Shown: positions 8,251 to 18,654, numbered from the stretch's first letter. The stretch is 54,195 nucleotides of DNA from Pseudolabrys sp. (GCA_022841665.1 JALHRB010000007.1:1-54195), one strand, 5' to 3'. Translations and numbers: made by a program. The notes: generated by a model from the sequence alone, not told the origin.

Positions 8251-9669
8251 TTACATGTTCAGCACGCGTCCATAGGCGTCCAGCACCGCCTCCTTCATCG
8301 TTTCAGACAATGTCGGGTGCGGGAAGATGGTATGCATCAATTCTTCTTCGGTCGTCTCCAAATTCATGGCTACGACGAAGCCCTGGATCAGTTCGGTGAC
8401 CTCGGCGCCGACCAGATGCGCGCCGAGCAATTGTCCGGTCTTCTTGTCGAAGATGACCTTCACGAGGCCCTGGTCCTCGCCCAACGCAATGGCCTTGCCG
8501 TTGCCGACGAAGGGGAAGCGGCCGACGCGCACGTCGAGCTTCTTCTCCTTCGCCGCCTGCTCGGTGAGGCCGACGGAAGCGACCTGCGGGAAGCAATAGG
8601 TGCAGCCCGGGATCATCGCCTTGTTCATCGGGTGCGGGTGCAGGCCCTTGATCGCCTCGATGCAGACGACGCCCTCGTGCTCGGCCTTGTGCGCCAGCAT
8701 CGGGGGCCCTGCCACGTCGCCGATGGCGTAGATGCCGGGCACGCTGGTCGTGCTGAACTCGTCGACCTTGATAATGCCGCGCTCGGTCTTCACGCCGATT
8801 TTTTCGAGCCCCAAATTCTCGATGTTGCCGACGACGCCGACCGCGGAGATCACGCGGTCCACCGTAATCGACTGCGTTTTGCCGCCGGCCTCGATGGTGG
8901 CGGTCACGCTGTCGGTCTTCTTGTCGAGCTTGGTCACCTTGGCGTCGGTGACGATTCTGATGCCCTGCTTCTCGAATTGCTTGCGCGCGAAGGCGGCGAT
9001 CTCGGCGTCCTCGACCGGCAGGATCTGCGGCAGCACCTCGACCACCGTCACCTCGGCGCCCATGGTGCGGTAGAACGAGGCGAACTCGATCCCGATGGCG
9101 CCGGAGCCGATCACCAGCAGCGACTTCGGCATCTTGTCGGGGTTCATCGCCTCGAAATAGGTCCACACCAGCTTCTTGTCCGGCTCCAGCCCCGGCAGCA
9201 CGCGCGGCCGCGCGCCGGTGGCGACGATGATGTGCTTGGCCTGATACGCGCCCGGCCCGAGCGCGCCCTTCGGCGCTTCGGTCTTCGAGGCCTTCACGCT
9301 GACCTTGCCGGGCGCCTCTAAGGTGGCCTCGCCCCAGATCAGGTTGATCTTGTTCTTCTTGAACAGGTAGCCGACGCCGCTGTTCATGCGGCCGGCGACG
9401 GCGCGCGAGCGCTTCACGATTGCGGCCGGATCGAACGACACCTTCTCGGCCGACAGCCCGTAATCCTTGGCATGCTGCATGTAGTGGTAGATCTCGGCCG
9501 AGCGCAGCAGCGCCTTGGTCGGTATGCAGCCCCAGTTCGAGCAGATGCCGCCGAGGAAATCGCGCTCGACCACGGCCACCTTGAAGCCGAGCTGGGCCGC
9601 GCGGATGGCGGTGACGTAGCCGCCGGGGCCGGCGCCGATGATGAGGACGTCGAAGGAAGTATCGGCCAT
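8251..9669 (-). CDS. lpdA: Dihydrolipoyl dehydrogenase (E3)
   Basis: FAD-dependent E3 component of 472 residues that reoxidises dihydrolipoamide on the 2-oxoacid dehydrogenase complexes with NAD+. The FAD-binding GAGPGGY is at residues 12-18; the redox-active pair is Cys43 and Cys48 in GGICSNWGCIPTKALL, with Trp47 in place of the commoner Val or Asn. The NAD motif GSGAIGIEFASFY and the C-terminal HPTLSE with the catalytic His are present. No lipoyl domain is fused to it. It is part of the pdhA-pdhB-pdhC group on the minus strand but is separated from pdhC by the small AT-richer gene at 9703-10083. Confidence 0.98.
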   Translation of the reverse strand: MADTSFDVLIIGAGPGGYVTAIRAAQLGFKVAVVERDFLGGICSNWGCIPTKALLRSAEIYHYMQHAKDYGLSAEKVSFDPAAIVKRSRAVAGRMNSGVGYLFKKNKINLIWGEATLEAPGKVSVKASKTEAPKGALGPGAYQAKHIIVATGARPRVLPGLEPDKKLVWTYFEAMNPDKMPKSLLVIGSGAIGIEFASFYRTMGAEVTVVEVLPQILPVEDAEIAAFARKQFEKQGIRIVTDAKVTKLDKKTDSVTATIEAGGKTQSITVDRVISAVGVVGNIENLGLEKIGVKTERGIIKVDEFSTTSVPGIYAIGDVAGPPMLAHKAEHEGVVCIEAIKGLHPHPMNKAMIPGCTYCFPQVASVGLTEQAAKEKKLDVRVGRFPFVGNGKAIALGEDQGLVKVIFDKKTGQLLGAHLVGAEVTELIQGFVVAMNLETTEEELMHTIFPHPTLSETMKEAVLDAYGRVLNM

Positions 9670-9702
9670 GAGGACTCGCTAGCTCAATCTCATCCGCAAA
9701 TG

Positions 9703-10083
9703 TCAACGTTGCCGGGACTGCCGGATCAGTAGGCGAGCAGAGAATACTACGTCTTCAATCATTCTTGCAGTCAGGCGTCCAGCGAGCGTAGCGACCGCTT
9801 CGTTTTGATCGCGACCTAGAACGAGGAAACGTGCCACGCATTCACGTAATTCTCGAGTTTCGAGAGATGATTTAAGGCTGACGGTTTTAATGAGAAGGTC
9901 ATTATGCTCTTTGAGAAGCCGCCTCAGCGCCTTCTGCCTAACTTGATACTTAGCTAATCGCGGATTTACAAGATTGCGTAATTCAACAGGCTTTTTCGCG
10001 GGCTTACTCGCCTTTGCCTCATGTCCAACAGGATCGCATCGAATGATAGTGTTGGCGCCAAAATAGTGCGCGCGCCGGCCCAT
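9703..10083 (-). CDS. Hypothetical protein, AT-richer insertion between pdhC and lpdA
   Basis: A 126-residue basic, helix-rich protein with no signal peptide or membrane segment and no motif I recognise. It starts 9 bases after the pdhC stop with a credible ribosome site (GAGGT about seven bases ahead of the ATG at 10083), so it is likely translated from the pdh transcript. Base composition is visibly more AT-rich than its neighbours, with many Lys, Leu, Arg and Ile codons ending in A or T, suggesting a later arrival. The middle (KYQVRQKALRRLLKEHNDLL) could form an amphipathic helix or coiled coil. The function is unknown. Confidence 0.6.
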   Translation of the reverse strand: MGRRAHYFGANTIIRCDPVGHEAKASKPAKKPVELRNLVNPRLAKYQVRQKALRRLLKEHNDLLIKTVSLKSSLETRELRECVARFLVLGRDQNEAVATLAGRLTARMIEDVVFSARLLIRQSRQR

Positions 10084-10092
10084 TTCGCTACC

Positions 10093-11529
10093 TCAAACCA
10101 CCATCATCACCGGGTTTTCGATCAGCATCTTGAACGCGCCGATCAGCTCTGCCCCGAGCGCGCCGTCGACCGAGCGGTGATCGCAGGACAGTGTCACGCT
10201 CATGATGGTGGCGGGCACGATCTGGCCGCCCCGCACCACCGCGCGCTCCTCGCCCGCGCCGACCGCGAGAATGGTCGACTGCGGCGGGTTGATCACCGCG
10301 GTGAAGTCCTTGATGCCGTACATGCCGAGGTTCGACACCGAGGTGGTGCCGCCCTGGTACTCGTGCGGCTTGAGCTTGTGCGCGCGGGCGCGCGCGGCGA
10401 GGTCGCGCATCTCGTTCGAGATGGCCGACAGCGACTTGGTCTCGGCCTTGCGGATGATGGGCGTGATCAGCCCGCCCGGCAGCGCCACGGCGACGCTCAC
10501 GTCCGAGTGCTTATGACGAAGCATGCCGCCTTCCGTCCACGACACGTTGGCGTCGGGCACGCGTTGCAGGGCGAGCGCCAGCGCCTTGATGACGAAGTCG
10601 TTGACCGAGAGCTTGTAGGCTGGCTTGCCGTCCTTGTCCTTCGGCGCTGCGGCGTTGATCTCCTCGCGCGCGGCCATCAGTTTGCCGATGTCGCAGTCCA
10701 TCGTGAGATAGAAATGCGGCACCGTTTGCGTCGAGGCGGTGAGCCGCTGCGCGATGGTGCGGCGCATGCCGTCATGCGGCACGAAGTCGTAGGCGCCTTG
10801 CTCGTAGAGGCCGAGGATCTGCTTGTCCGATAGGCTGGTCGCGATCGCCGGCGCGCCGGCGGATACGGCCGCAGCCGGTGCGGCGCTCGGTGCGCGCAAA
10901 CCCTTGCCGGATTTGGCCTCCGCGATGTCGCGCGCGATCACGCGCCCGTGCGGGCCGGAGCCTTCGATGCGGGAAAGATCGATGCCGGCTTCCTTGGCGA
11001 GCCGGCGCGCGAGCGGGGAGGAGAAAGTGCGCGCTCCATGCGAGGCCTGAACCCCCTCACCCGCCGCCTTCGGCGGCGACCTCTCCCCACTGGGGAGAGG
11101 TGAAGAGCTCTGAGCCTGCGGCGCGGCAGAGCGCGCTCCCTCTCCCCCATAGCCCGTCGAAGACGTGCGTGAACGCCCTGATGCGGGAGAGGGTTGGGGT
11201 GAGGGGGACACTGACTCGGCTTTTTTCTCTGGCGCTTTCGGAGCCGCCGCCTGCGGTTTCGCGCCTGCCGCCGCCTTCACATCCTCGCCCTCGCCGGCGA
11301 GCACGGCGATGACCGCATTCACCGCCACGTCCTGCGTGCCTTCCGGCACCACGATTTTGGCGAGCGTGCCCTCGTCCACCGCCTCGTATTCCATCGTCGC
11401 CTTGTCGGTCTCGATCTCGGCGATGACGTCGCCCGACTTGATCGTGTCGCCCTCCTTCTTCAGCCAACGCGCTAGGTGGCCCTTCTCCATCGTGGGCGAC
11501 AGCGCGGGCATGAGGATGTTGGTGGGCAT
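10093..11529 (-). CDS. pdhC: Pyruvate dehydrogenase E2, dihydrolipoyl acetyltransferase
   Basis: E2 core of the pyruvate dehydrogenase complex, 478 residues; it carries acetyl groups on lipoate and transfers them to CoA. Domains in order: one lipoyl domain (1-78) with the modified Lys43 in ETDKATM; a long linker; a peripheral-subunit-binding domain (about 168-206, SSPLARRLAKEAG through GPHGRVIARDI); and the catalytic domain from about 245, ending with the active-site DHRSVDGALGAE. The linker, residues about 108-160, is translated from a palindromic repeat element (bases 11053-11206) and is rich in Ser, Pro and Gly. The frame remains open and all domains are intact, so the protein should work. 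It follows pdhB by 9 bases. Confidence 0.97.
   Translation of the reverse strand: MPTNILMPALSPTMEKGHLARWLKKEGDTIKSGDVIAEIETDKATMEYEAVDEGTLAKIVVPEGTQDVAVNAVIAVLAGEGEDVKAAAGAKPQAAAPKAPEKKAESVSPSPQPSPASGRSRTSSTGYGGEGARSAAPQAQSSSPLPSGERSPPKAAGEGVQASHGARTFSSPLARRLAKEAGIDLSRIEGSGPHGRVIARDIAEAKSGKGLRAPSAAPAAAVSAGAPAIATSLSDKQILGLYEQGAYDFVPHDGMRRTIAQRLTASTQTVPHFYLTMDCDIGKLMAAREEINAAAPKDKDGKPAYKLSVNDFVIKALALALQRVPDANVSWTEGGMLRHKHSDVSVAVALPGGLITPIIRKAETKSLSAISNEMRDLAARARAHKLKPHEYQGGTTSVSNLGMYGIKDFTAVINPPQSTILAVGAGEERAVVRGGQIVPATIMSVTLSCDHRSVDGALGAELIGAFKMLIENPVMMVV
11053..11206. repeat. Palindromic repeat element embedded in the pdhC reading frame
   Basis: Nested inverted repeats lie wholly inside pdhC: an outer 10-bp pair at 11053-11062 and 11197-11206, a 9-bp pair at 11138-11146 and 11185-11193, and a tight 9-bp hairpin at 11080-11088 and 11092-11100 with a 3-base loop. 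The layout and base words (CCCTCACCC, CTCTCCC, GGGAGAGGG) match a class of intergenic repeats common in Alphaproteobacteria. Here it is read through as part of the E2 linker. The identity of the family is from memory; the inverted repeats are seen directly. Confidence 0.8.
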
Positions 11530-11538
11530 GGGCGGCGC

Positions 11539-12954
11539 TTACTTGTAACAAACGGCTTTGGCCGCCTCGACCACTTCCGCCACCGACGGCAGCGCGAGCT
11601 TTTCGAGATTGGCGGCGTAAGGCATCGGCACTTCCTTGCCCGACACGCGCGCGACCGGCGCGTCGAGGTAGTCGAAGGCCTGCTCCATGATGCGCGCGGC
11701 GATCTCGGCGCCGACGCCGGATTGCGCCCACCCCTCCTCCACCGTCACCGCGCGGCCGGTCTTCTTCACCGACGCAATGATGGTCTCGGTGTCCATCGGC
11801 TTGAGCGTGCGCAGGTCGATGACTTCAGCCTCGATGCCCTCGCCGGCCAGCTCCTCCGCCGCCTTGAGCGCATAGGTCATGCCCATCGACCAGGCGATGA
11901 GGGTCACGTCGCTGCCGGCGCGCGCGATCTTGGCCTTGCCGATCGGCAGCACAAAGTCGTCGAGCTTCGGCACTTCCGAGGAATGGCCGTAGAGGATTTC
12001 ATTTTCTAAAAAGACGACCGGATTGGGATCGCGGATCGCCGCCTTCAGCAAGCCCTTGGCGTCGGCCGCGGTCGAGGGCGCGATCACCTTCAGGCCGGGA
12101 ATGTGCGAGTACCAGGCCGAGTAATCCTGGCTGTGCTGGGCGGCGACGCGCGCGGCCGCGCCGTTCGGGCCGCGGAAAACGATCGGGCAGCCCATCTGGC
12201 CGCCCGACATGTAAAGAGTCTTCGCCGCCGAGTTGATGATCTGGTCGATCGCCTGCATGGCGAAATTCCAGGTCATGAATTCGACGATGGGTTTCAATCC
12301 GGCCAGCGCGGCGCCGACGCCCAAACCCGCAAAGCCGTGCTCGGTGATCGGCGTGTCGATGACACGCTTGTCGCCGAATTCCTGCAGCAGGCCCTGCGTC
12401 ACCTTGTAGGCACCCTGATACTCGGCGACCTCCTCGCCCATCACGAAGACGTCCTTGTCGCGCCGCATCTCCTCGGCCATGGCGTCGCGCAAGGCCTCGC
12501 GCATGGTCATGGTGACCATCTCGGTGCCTGCGGGAATGTCGGGATCGGCGGCGACTTTGGTTTCGGGTGCTTCCGGCGCTTTTTCTTGGCTTTTGGGGAC
12601 CGGGGTTGCCGGCGCCTTGGCTTCGGTCTTCTCGGATTTTGCGGGCGGTGCGGACTCGGCGGCTTTCTGCTGGGCGGAAGGTTTCGATGCTTTGATCTCG
12701 GATTTGTCTTCGCCTTCGGCCAGGATCAGCGCAATCGGCGTGTTCACGGCCACATCGGCGGTGCCTTCCGGCACCAGAATCTTGCCGAGCGTGCCCTCAT
12801 CGGCGGCTTCCACTTCCATGGTGGCCTTGTCGGTCTCGATCTCGGCGATCACGTCGCCGGACTTGACCGCGTCGCCTTCCTTCTTCAGCCACTTGGCGAG
12901 GTTGCCCTTCTCCATCGTGGGCGACAGCGCGGGCATGAGCACTTCGGTCGGCAT
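11539..12954 (-). CDS. pdhB: Pyruvate dehydrogenase E1 beta with N-terminal lipoyl domain
   Basis: Beta subunit of the E1 component, 471 residues; with PdhA it binds thiamine diphosphate and oxidatively decarboxylates pyruvate. The N-terminal 78 residues form a lipoyl domain with Lys43 in ETDKATM, then an Ala/Lys/Pro-rich linker (about 85-140), then the transketolase-like domain ([51 protein letters not shown]) and the C-terminal half with TVEEGW. A lipoyl-bearing E1 beta is known in Alphaproteobacteria. The start is ATG 12954, 14 bases after the pdhA stop; the frame is open further upstream, overlapping pdhA, but lacks the lipoyl start there. Its first domain is very similar to that of pdhC. 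Confidence 0.97.
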   Translation of the reverse strand: MPTEVLMPALSPTMEKGNLAKWLKKEGDAVKSGDVIAEIETDKATMEVEAADEGTLGKILVPEGTADVAVNTPIALILAEGEDKSEIKASKPSAQQKAAESAPPAKSEKTEAKAPATPVPKSQEKAPEAPETKVAADPDIPAGTEMVTMTMREALRDAMAEEMRRDKDVFVMGEEVAEYQGAYKVTQGLLQEFGDKRVIDTPITEHGFAGLGVGAALAGLKPIVEFMTWNFAMQAIDQIINSAAKTLYMSGGQMGCPIVFRGPNGAAARVAAQHSQDYSAWYSHIPGLKVIAPSTAADAKGLLKAAIRDPNPVVFLENEILYGHSSEVPKLDDFVLPIGKAKIARAGSDVTLIAWSMGMTYALKAAEELAGEGIEAEVIDLRTLKPMDTETIIASVKKTGRAVTVEEGWAQSGVGAEIAARIMEQAFDYLDAPVARVSGKEVPMPYAANLEKLALPSVAEVVEAAKAVCYK

Positions 12955-12968
12955 GGGGGCGCGCGGTC

Positions 12969-13991
12969 CTAGCGGTAGATATCGGTGTAAAGCTCGGCCG
13001 TGTCCGGCTCGGGATCGTTGGTGGCGAATTCGGCCGCCTCGTTGACGAGGCTGCGCACGTCGGCGTCGATCTTCTTCAATTCGTCCTCGCTGGCGAACTT
13101 CCTTTCGAGGATGCGATGCCGCGCCATGTCGATCGGGTCGTGCATGGTGCGCACTTTCTCGACCTCCTCGCGCGTGCGGTATTTCGCCGGGTCCGACATC
13201 GAGTGGCCGCGATAGCGGTAAGTGAGCATCTCGAGGATGAACGGGCCCTTGCCGGCGCGGCACCATTCGGCGGCCTTGTCGCCGGCGGCCTTCACCGCGC
13301 GCACGTCCATGCCGTCCACCTGCACGCCCGGAATGTTGAACGACAGGCCGCGGCGCGACAGGTTGGTTTCGGCCGATGCGCGCGTCACCGACGTGCCCAT
13401 GGCGTAGCGGTTGTTCTCGATGATGTAGATGGCCGGCAGCTTCCACAGCTCGGCCATGTTGAAGCTCTCGTAGACCTGGCCCTGGTTGGCGGCGCCGTCG
13501 CCGAAATACGTGACCGAGATGTTGTCGTTGCCGCGGTAGCGGTTGGCGAAAGCGAGGCCGGTGCCGAGCGGCACCTGCGCGCCGACGATGCCGTGGCCGC
13601 CGTAGAAGCCTTTCTCTTTCGAGAACATGTGCATCGAGCCGCCCTTGCCCTTGGAATAGCCATGGGTGCGCCCGGTGAGCTCGGCCATGACGCCCTTGGC
13701 GTCCATGCCGGTGGCGATCATGTGGCCGTGGTCGCGATAGCCGGTGATGACCTGGTCGCCTTCCTTCATCGCCATCTGCATGCCGACGACGACGGCTTCC
13801 TGGCCGATATAGAGGTGGCAGAAGCCGCCGATCAGTCCCATGCCGTACATCTGGCCCGCCTTCTCCTCGAAGCGGCGGATGGTCAGCATCATGCGGTAGG
13901 CGTCGAGCTCCTGCGCTTTGCTGAAGTCCGCAATCGGACCTTCGGGCGCCGCCGGTTCTTCGGTGTTGGGGCTTTTCTTGGCGACGGCCAT
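12969..13991 (-). CDS. pdhA: Pyruvate dehydrogenase E1 alpha
   Basis: Alpha subunit of E1, 340 residues. The thiamine-diphosphate motif runs from GDGAANQGQ (about residue 164) to IIENN (about 194). Other family blocks are [48 protein letters not shown] and the phosphorylation-loop region [16 protein letters not shown] prefer ATG 13991 to the GTG six bases upstream because GGGAG sits at proper distance from the ATG. It is the first gene of the pdhA-pdhB-pdhC-hypothetical-lpdA series. About 280 bases upstream are gene-free and should contain the promoter, but I cannot point to a convincing box. Confidence 0.97.
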   Translation of the reverse strand: MAVAKKSPNTEEPAAPEGPIADFSKAQELDAYRMMLTIRRFEEKAGQMYGMGLIGGFCHLYIGQEAVVVGMQMAMKEGDQVITGYRDHGHMIATGMDAKGVMAELTGRTHGYSKGKGGSMHMFSKEKGFYGGHGIVGAQVPLGTGLAFANRYRGNDNISVTYFGDGAANQGQVYESFNMAELWKLPAIYIIENNRYAMGTSVTRASAETNLSRRGLSFNIPGVQVDGMDVRAVKAAGDKAAEWCRAGKGPFILEMLTYRYRGHSMSDPAKYRTREEVEKVRTMHDPIDMARHRILERKFASEDELKKIDADVRSLVNEAAEFATNDPEPDTAELYTDIYR

Positions 13992-14273
13992 TGGCACTCC
14001 CTGCGCAAGCGTCCGGCTATTGTGATGGGGCGCGGTTCGGCTTGGCGACCCCCCAATAGCTTAATTCGCCCGGGGGCGAAAGCGCGAGGCCGCAGGCCAG
14101 CGATGCGGCAATATCACCATGTTTAGTGCCGGCTGGCGCGCGCTGTGACAATGCCGGACGGGCTTTGGAGGTCCCCGGGCGCGCAAACGAAAAGAGATTT
14201 CGGGCGGCTCGCCTGCGGCGCACGATCCTTGCTGGAAAGTGCCTTGCGGCTTTCAGCTTCGTGCGCGCTGCCT

Positions 14274-14591
14274 CTATTGCGGGCGCAGCAGCAGGGTCAG
14301 GTCGCGCGGATCGGTGAGGCCGAGCACCGCGCGGGCGCGCTCGTCCAGCATGTCGGGGTCGATGCGGTCGGAGCGCAGTAACGCGACCCGCCGCTCCCAC
14401 AGCCCACGCTCGGCCTTGAGGACGGCCACCTGTTCCTTCATGGCGGCGAGCTGCTGCTCCAGGTCCTGCTGGGCGCGCAGGCCGTGGTCGCCCGAGAAGG
14501 CGTTCATGCCGAAATAGCCGATGAACAGCGCGGCGAAGGTGTAAAGCGCGAGCGCGGTCAGGACGGCGTGGCGGCGGCGGTGGGAGACCAT
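14274..14591 (-). CDS. FtsB/DivIC-like septum formation initiator
   Basis: A 105-residue bitopic membrane protein of the septum formation initiator family (FtsB/DivIC), which links FtsQ and FtsL in the divisome. A basic N-terminus (MVSHRRRH) leads into one membrane helix (about residues 9-27), then a coiled-coil heptad region (about 40-68, LEQQLAAMKEQVAVLKAERGLWERRV) and a C-terminal LDERARAVLGL motif typical of the family. ATG 14591 is preferred over a TTG three codons upstream. In alphaproteobacteria this gene usually lies between eno and pdhA, as it does here. No clear ribosome site was seen. Confidence 0.85.
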   Translation of the reverse strand: MVSHRRRHAVLTALALYTFAALFIGYFGMNAFSGDHGLRAQQDLEQQLAAMKEQVAVLKAERGLWERRVALLRSDRIDPDMLDERARAVLGLTDPRDLTLLLRPQ

Positions 14592-14648
14592 GCGGCCCAA
14601 GATGCCGCAGGGCCGTTAAGGCGGTTTTAATGGCGGGTGACTGGACGC

Positions 14649-15452
14649 CTAAACCCGCTGCCTGATCTCGTTGAGCACGAAATTGCCCAGGCGCTTGCCG
14701 CGATTGCGCAGCACTTTCAGCGCGCCCTGGTCGACGAAATAGGTGAGCAGGATCGAATCGCGCGTCTTCACCCGATTGTGCACCGGGTCGGCCGAATGCC
14801 AGGTGTCGTCGCCGACCGCGAAGGCGTAGCCGGTGTTGCGCGCAAAACGCATCTGCGTGTGCTTGGGTTTGGAGCCGTCCGGCAACACGTCGTGGAAGAT
14901 GGTGCCGATGTCGGTGTTTTCATCGTCCTTCGGCAGATAGAGCTGGACGGTGATTCCCTTCCAATGCGTGTCGGTATGCGGCGTGATCAGGTAGCCCGGA
15001 ATGTCGCGCGTCAGGATCGGAATCGGATACATACCGACGGTAGCGAAGCCGTCGCCGAAACGCTTCTTCAGTCCCGGCGCGAGGCGCCGCATGAAGGCCT
15101 GCTTCACCTTCTCCGAGCAGAGCGCGCGGCCGACCACGTCCCAGAGCGCCTTCTTCTCGGGCGGCAGGTTGTGGATGTATTCGGGGAACAGGTCGATCTT
15201 GACGCGCGTATGCGTGCCGTCGTCGAGATCGTGGCCCTTGCTGCGCCCGTGCATCGGCCGGTAGTCGGCGGCCTCCGGCATCAGCGCGAGAATTTGCGCG
15301 TAGACGTCGTCCGGAAACACGCGGTCGAATTCGAGATGGAAGAACGGCTTCTCGACCGCGCGCGCGGCATCGATCGACTGGACGATGAAGTCAGACAGCC
15401 GCTCGACAGAAGCCATGCGGTCGCGCCGGCTTAAGCCCGTTGTCTGATCCAC
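14649..15452 (-). CDS. Putative 2-oxoglutarate/Fe(II)-dependent oxygenase
   Basis: A 267-residue soluble protein with the double-stranded beta-helix signature of 2OG-Fe(II) oxygenases: metal ligands His159 and Asp161 (TPHTDTHWKG) and His219 (GDDTWHSADPV), with Arg231 and Ser233 in RDSILLTYF as the expected 2-oxoglutarate-binding pair. Enzymes of this kind hydroxylate proteins, sugars, lipids or small molecules; the substrate here cannot be read from sequence. The likely start is GTG 15452, which has GAGAA about eight bases ahead; an ATG at 15416 lacks such a site. It lies between eno and the ftsB-like gene, with no obvious partner. Confidence 0.8.
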   Translation of the reverse strand: MDQTTGLSRRDRMASVERLSDFIVQSIDAARAVEKPFFHLEFDRVFPDDVYAQILALMPEAADYRPMHGRSKGHDLDDGTHTRVKIDLFPEYIHNLPPEKKALWDVVGRALCSEKVKQAFMRRLAPGLKKRFGDGFATVGMYPIPILTRDIPGYLITPHTDTHWKGITVQLYLPKDDENTDIGTIFHDVLPDGSKPKHTQMRFARNTGYAFAVGDDTWHSADPVHNRVKTRDSILLTYFVDQGALKVLRNRGKRLGNFVLNEIRQRV

Positions 15453-15576
15453 CGGAATTTCTCGTGTTCAGGGCGGCGATGTCGTCATGGCCAAGAATCT
15501 GAGGTGATTTGCCGCATTAGGCAAGTCGTCGCATGAATAATTAGCTGAAATTTATGCGGTAAATATACCAGCCGCC

Positions 15577-16914
<1,338 letters not shown>

Positions 16915-16930
16915 TCATGCCCCGTCCTCC

Positions 16931-17021
16931 CTTGTCATGCGCGGGCTTGACCCGCGCATCCCGATAAGTGACACGCTGAGCTCTCCTAAGCGGGATTGCC
17001 GGGACAAGCCCGGCAATGACA
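16931..17021. repeat. Paired-hairpin intergenic repeat (REP-like), family B
   Basis: Second copy of the layout at 7067-7157: two 9-bp stems with 5-base loops at 16937-16945/16951-16959 (loop CTTGA) and 16995-17003/17009-17017 (loop ACAAG), spacer about 35 bases with a shared TAAGCG word. It lies between eno and queF and ends only seven bases before the queF start. A short piece (CCCTTGTCATGC) is repeated just upstream at about 16909-16920, perhaps the trace of a partial extra copy. Confidence 0.78.
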
Positions 17022-17027
17022 ACGATT

Positions 17028-17480
17028 ATGGCGAAGAAAAACCTCCAGCTCGGCCGCCCGGCCCCGATCCCCGCCTCGCCCGACCAGGCGGTGCTCGACC
17101 GCGTGCCCAACCCGCACCGCGACACCGACTATGTCGCGCGCTTCACCGCGCCGGAGTTCACGACGCTGTGCCCGATCACCGGCCAGCCCGACTTCGCGCA
17201 CCTGGTGATCGACTACGTGCCGGGGCGCTATCTGGTCGAGTCGAAGTCGCTCAAGCTCTACCTCGTGAGCTTCCGCAACCACGGCGCCTTCCACGAGGAC
17301 TGCACCGTCGCCATCGGCAAAAGGCTGTTCGGTTTGCTCAAGCCGAAATGGCTGCGCATCGGCGGCTACTGGTATCCGCGCGGCGGCATGCCGATCGACG
17401 TGTTCTGGCAGGGCGGGAAATTGCCGAAGGGCGTCTGGGCGCCCGACCAGGGCGTCGCGCCCTATCGCGGCCGCGGCTAG
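17028..17480 (+). CDS. queF: NADPH-dependent 7-cyano-7-deazaguanine reductase QueF
   Basis: A 150-residue tunneling-fold enzyme that reduces preQ0 to preQ1 in queuosine biosynthesis, the unimodular QueF type. The nucleophile Cys48 and proton donor Asp55 are in CPITGQPDF, and the QueF motif ESKSLKLYL with substrate-binding Glu71 follows. The ATG at 17028 begins the family-like [10 protein letters not shown]; an ATG at 17016 lies inside the repeat hairpin and is less likely. No Shine-Dalgarno is visible because the repeat abuts the start. Its stop shares a CTAG with that of the convergent MFS gene. No other queuosine genes are nearby. Confidence 0.96.
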   Translation: MAKKNLQLGRPAPIPASPDQAVLDRVPNPHRDTDYVARFTAPEFTTLCPITGQPDFAHLVIDYVPGRYLVESKSLKLYLVSFRNHGAFHEDCTVAIGKRLFGLLKPKWLRIGGYWYPRGGMPIDVFWQGGKLPKGVWAPDQGVAPYRGRG

Positions 17481-18640
17481 ACCGCAGGCGGCGCCGGCCG
17501 GCGCAGCCGATAGCCGCAAACGAGCCCCGTCGCCGCCAGCACCACCGCGCCGGTGATCAGGACCGGCACGATGCCCGTGGTATTGAGGCCGACGCCGTAG
17601 ACGATCGGTCCGGCCGCCTGCCCGACGAAAAAGAAGAACGAGTGCAGCGCCATCGCCGAACCGCGCGCGGCCGGCGACAATTCGCTGGCGTAGATCTGGA
17701 TCACGGCGTGCAGCATGTAGAAGCTCAAGCCGAGCAGCATGAAGTTGGCGAACTCGACCGGCCAGGGCAGGCGCGCCGCGATTACCAGCAGGCAGAAGCC
17801 GACCACGATTCCGCCGATCCGCATCATGTGCTGCTCGCCCAAAAGCGCCAGCAACCGCGACACGAAGATGCCGTAGAGAGCGCCGCCGATGCCGAAGCCG
17901 GCGATGACGATGCCGGCGATGGAGGCGCGCGTTTCGCCCGCGCTGTAGAGCAGCGTCGCCATGTGCGGAAACACGCCGTACATGAAAAGCGCTTCCAGGA
18001 AGACCGCGCCGAAGCAATATTTGGCGAGCGGGTTCTTCAGGATCGACACGTAGTTCGGCACCAGCGTCGAGAGATCGAAGCGGCGCTTCTCTTCCTTGAA
18101 ACCGCGGAAGCCGGGCAGCGCCGCCGCCAGCACAAGCAGGCCGAAGATCCCGGTGGCGAAAAATACGCCGCGCCAGCCGGCCAGGTCGCCGACGATGCCG
18201 GCGCAGGTCGAGCCCAGCAGGTTTCCGGTCATGATTGCAAACAGCAGGCGCCCCATCGCCACCTGACGCTCGGCCACCGGCACGAGGTCGCCGACAAGCG
18301 CGAACGAGATCGGCACCACGCCGCCGGCGGCAAGGCCCGCGATCACGCGCGCCGTCACCAGCATTTCGAAGCTCGTTGCAAAGCCGCAGGCAAGCGTCGC
18401 CAAGGTGACGATCAGCATGCAGAGCAGCATCAGGCGCGCCTTGCTGAAGGCGTCGGCGAGCGCGCCCAACACCGGCTGCACCAGCGCGTAAGGCAGCGAG
18501 AACGCGGTCGACAGCAGCGCCGCGGTTGCCGGCTCGACATTGAGACCGAAGGCGATCTGCGGGATCACCGGATCGGTCGAGCGCATGAACAAAGAACTCG
18601 CGAAGACGACGAAGGCGATGAGGTTGAGCGTGCCGGACAT
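17477..18640 (-). CDS. MFS transporter
   Basis: A 387-residue major facilitator superfamily protein with about twelve hydrophobic helices. The N-terminal half has [14 protein letters not shown] after helix 1 and the A-motif-like [14 protein letters not shown] between helices 2 and 3; a second cluster ([17 protein letters not shown]) marks the matching loop in the C-terminal half. The pattern resembles drug/sugar-type exporters, but substrate is not predictable. The ATG at 18640 has GGAG five bases ahead. It starts 14 bases after kdsA ends, so it may share the kdsA transcript. Confidence 0.9.
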   Translation of the reverse strand: MSGTLNLIAFVVFASSLFMRSTDPVIPQIAFGLNVEPATAALLSTAFSLPYALVQPVLGALADAFSKARLMLLCMLIVTLATLACGFATSFEMLVTARVIAGLAAGGVVPISFALVGDLVPVAERQVAMGRLLFAIMTGNLLGSTCAGIVGDLAGWRGVFFATGIFGLLVLAAALPGFRGFKEEKRRFDLSTLVPNYVSILKNPLAKYCFGAVFLEALFMYGVFPHMATLLYSAGETRASIAGIVIAGFGIGGALYGIFVSRLLALLGEQHMMRIGGIVVGFCLLVIAARLPWPVEFANFMLLGLSFYMLHAVIQIYASELSPAARGSAMALHSFFFFVGQAAGPIVYGVGLNTTGIVPVLITGAVVLAATGLVCGYRLRRPAPPAV

Positions 18641-18654
18641 GGCGCTCCGGGCGC

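Noticed and set aside
13992-14273. Interval between pdhA and the ftsB-like gene, checked for a small gene, RNA or riboswitch
   Set aside because: Small open frames there have shadow composition, and no conserved RNA motif was recognised by eye; most likely promoter and leader only.
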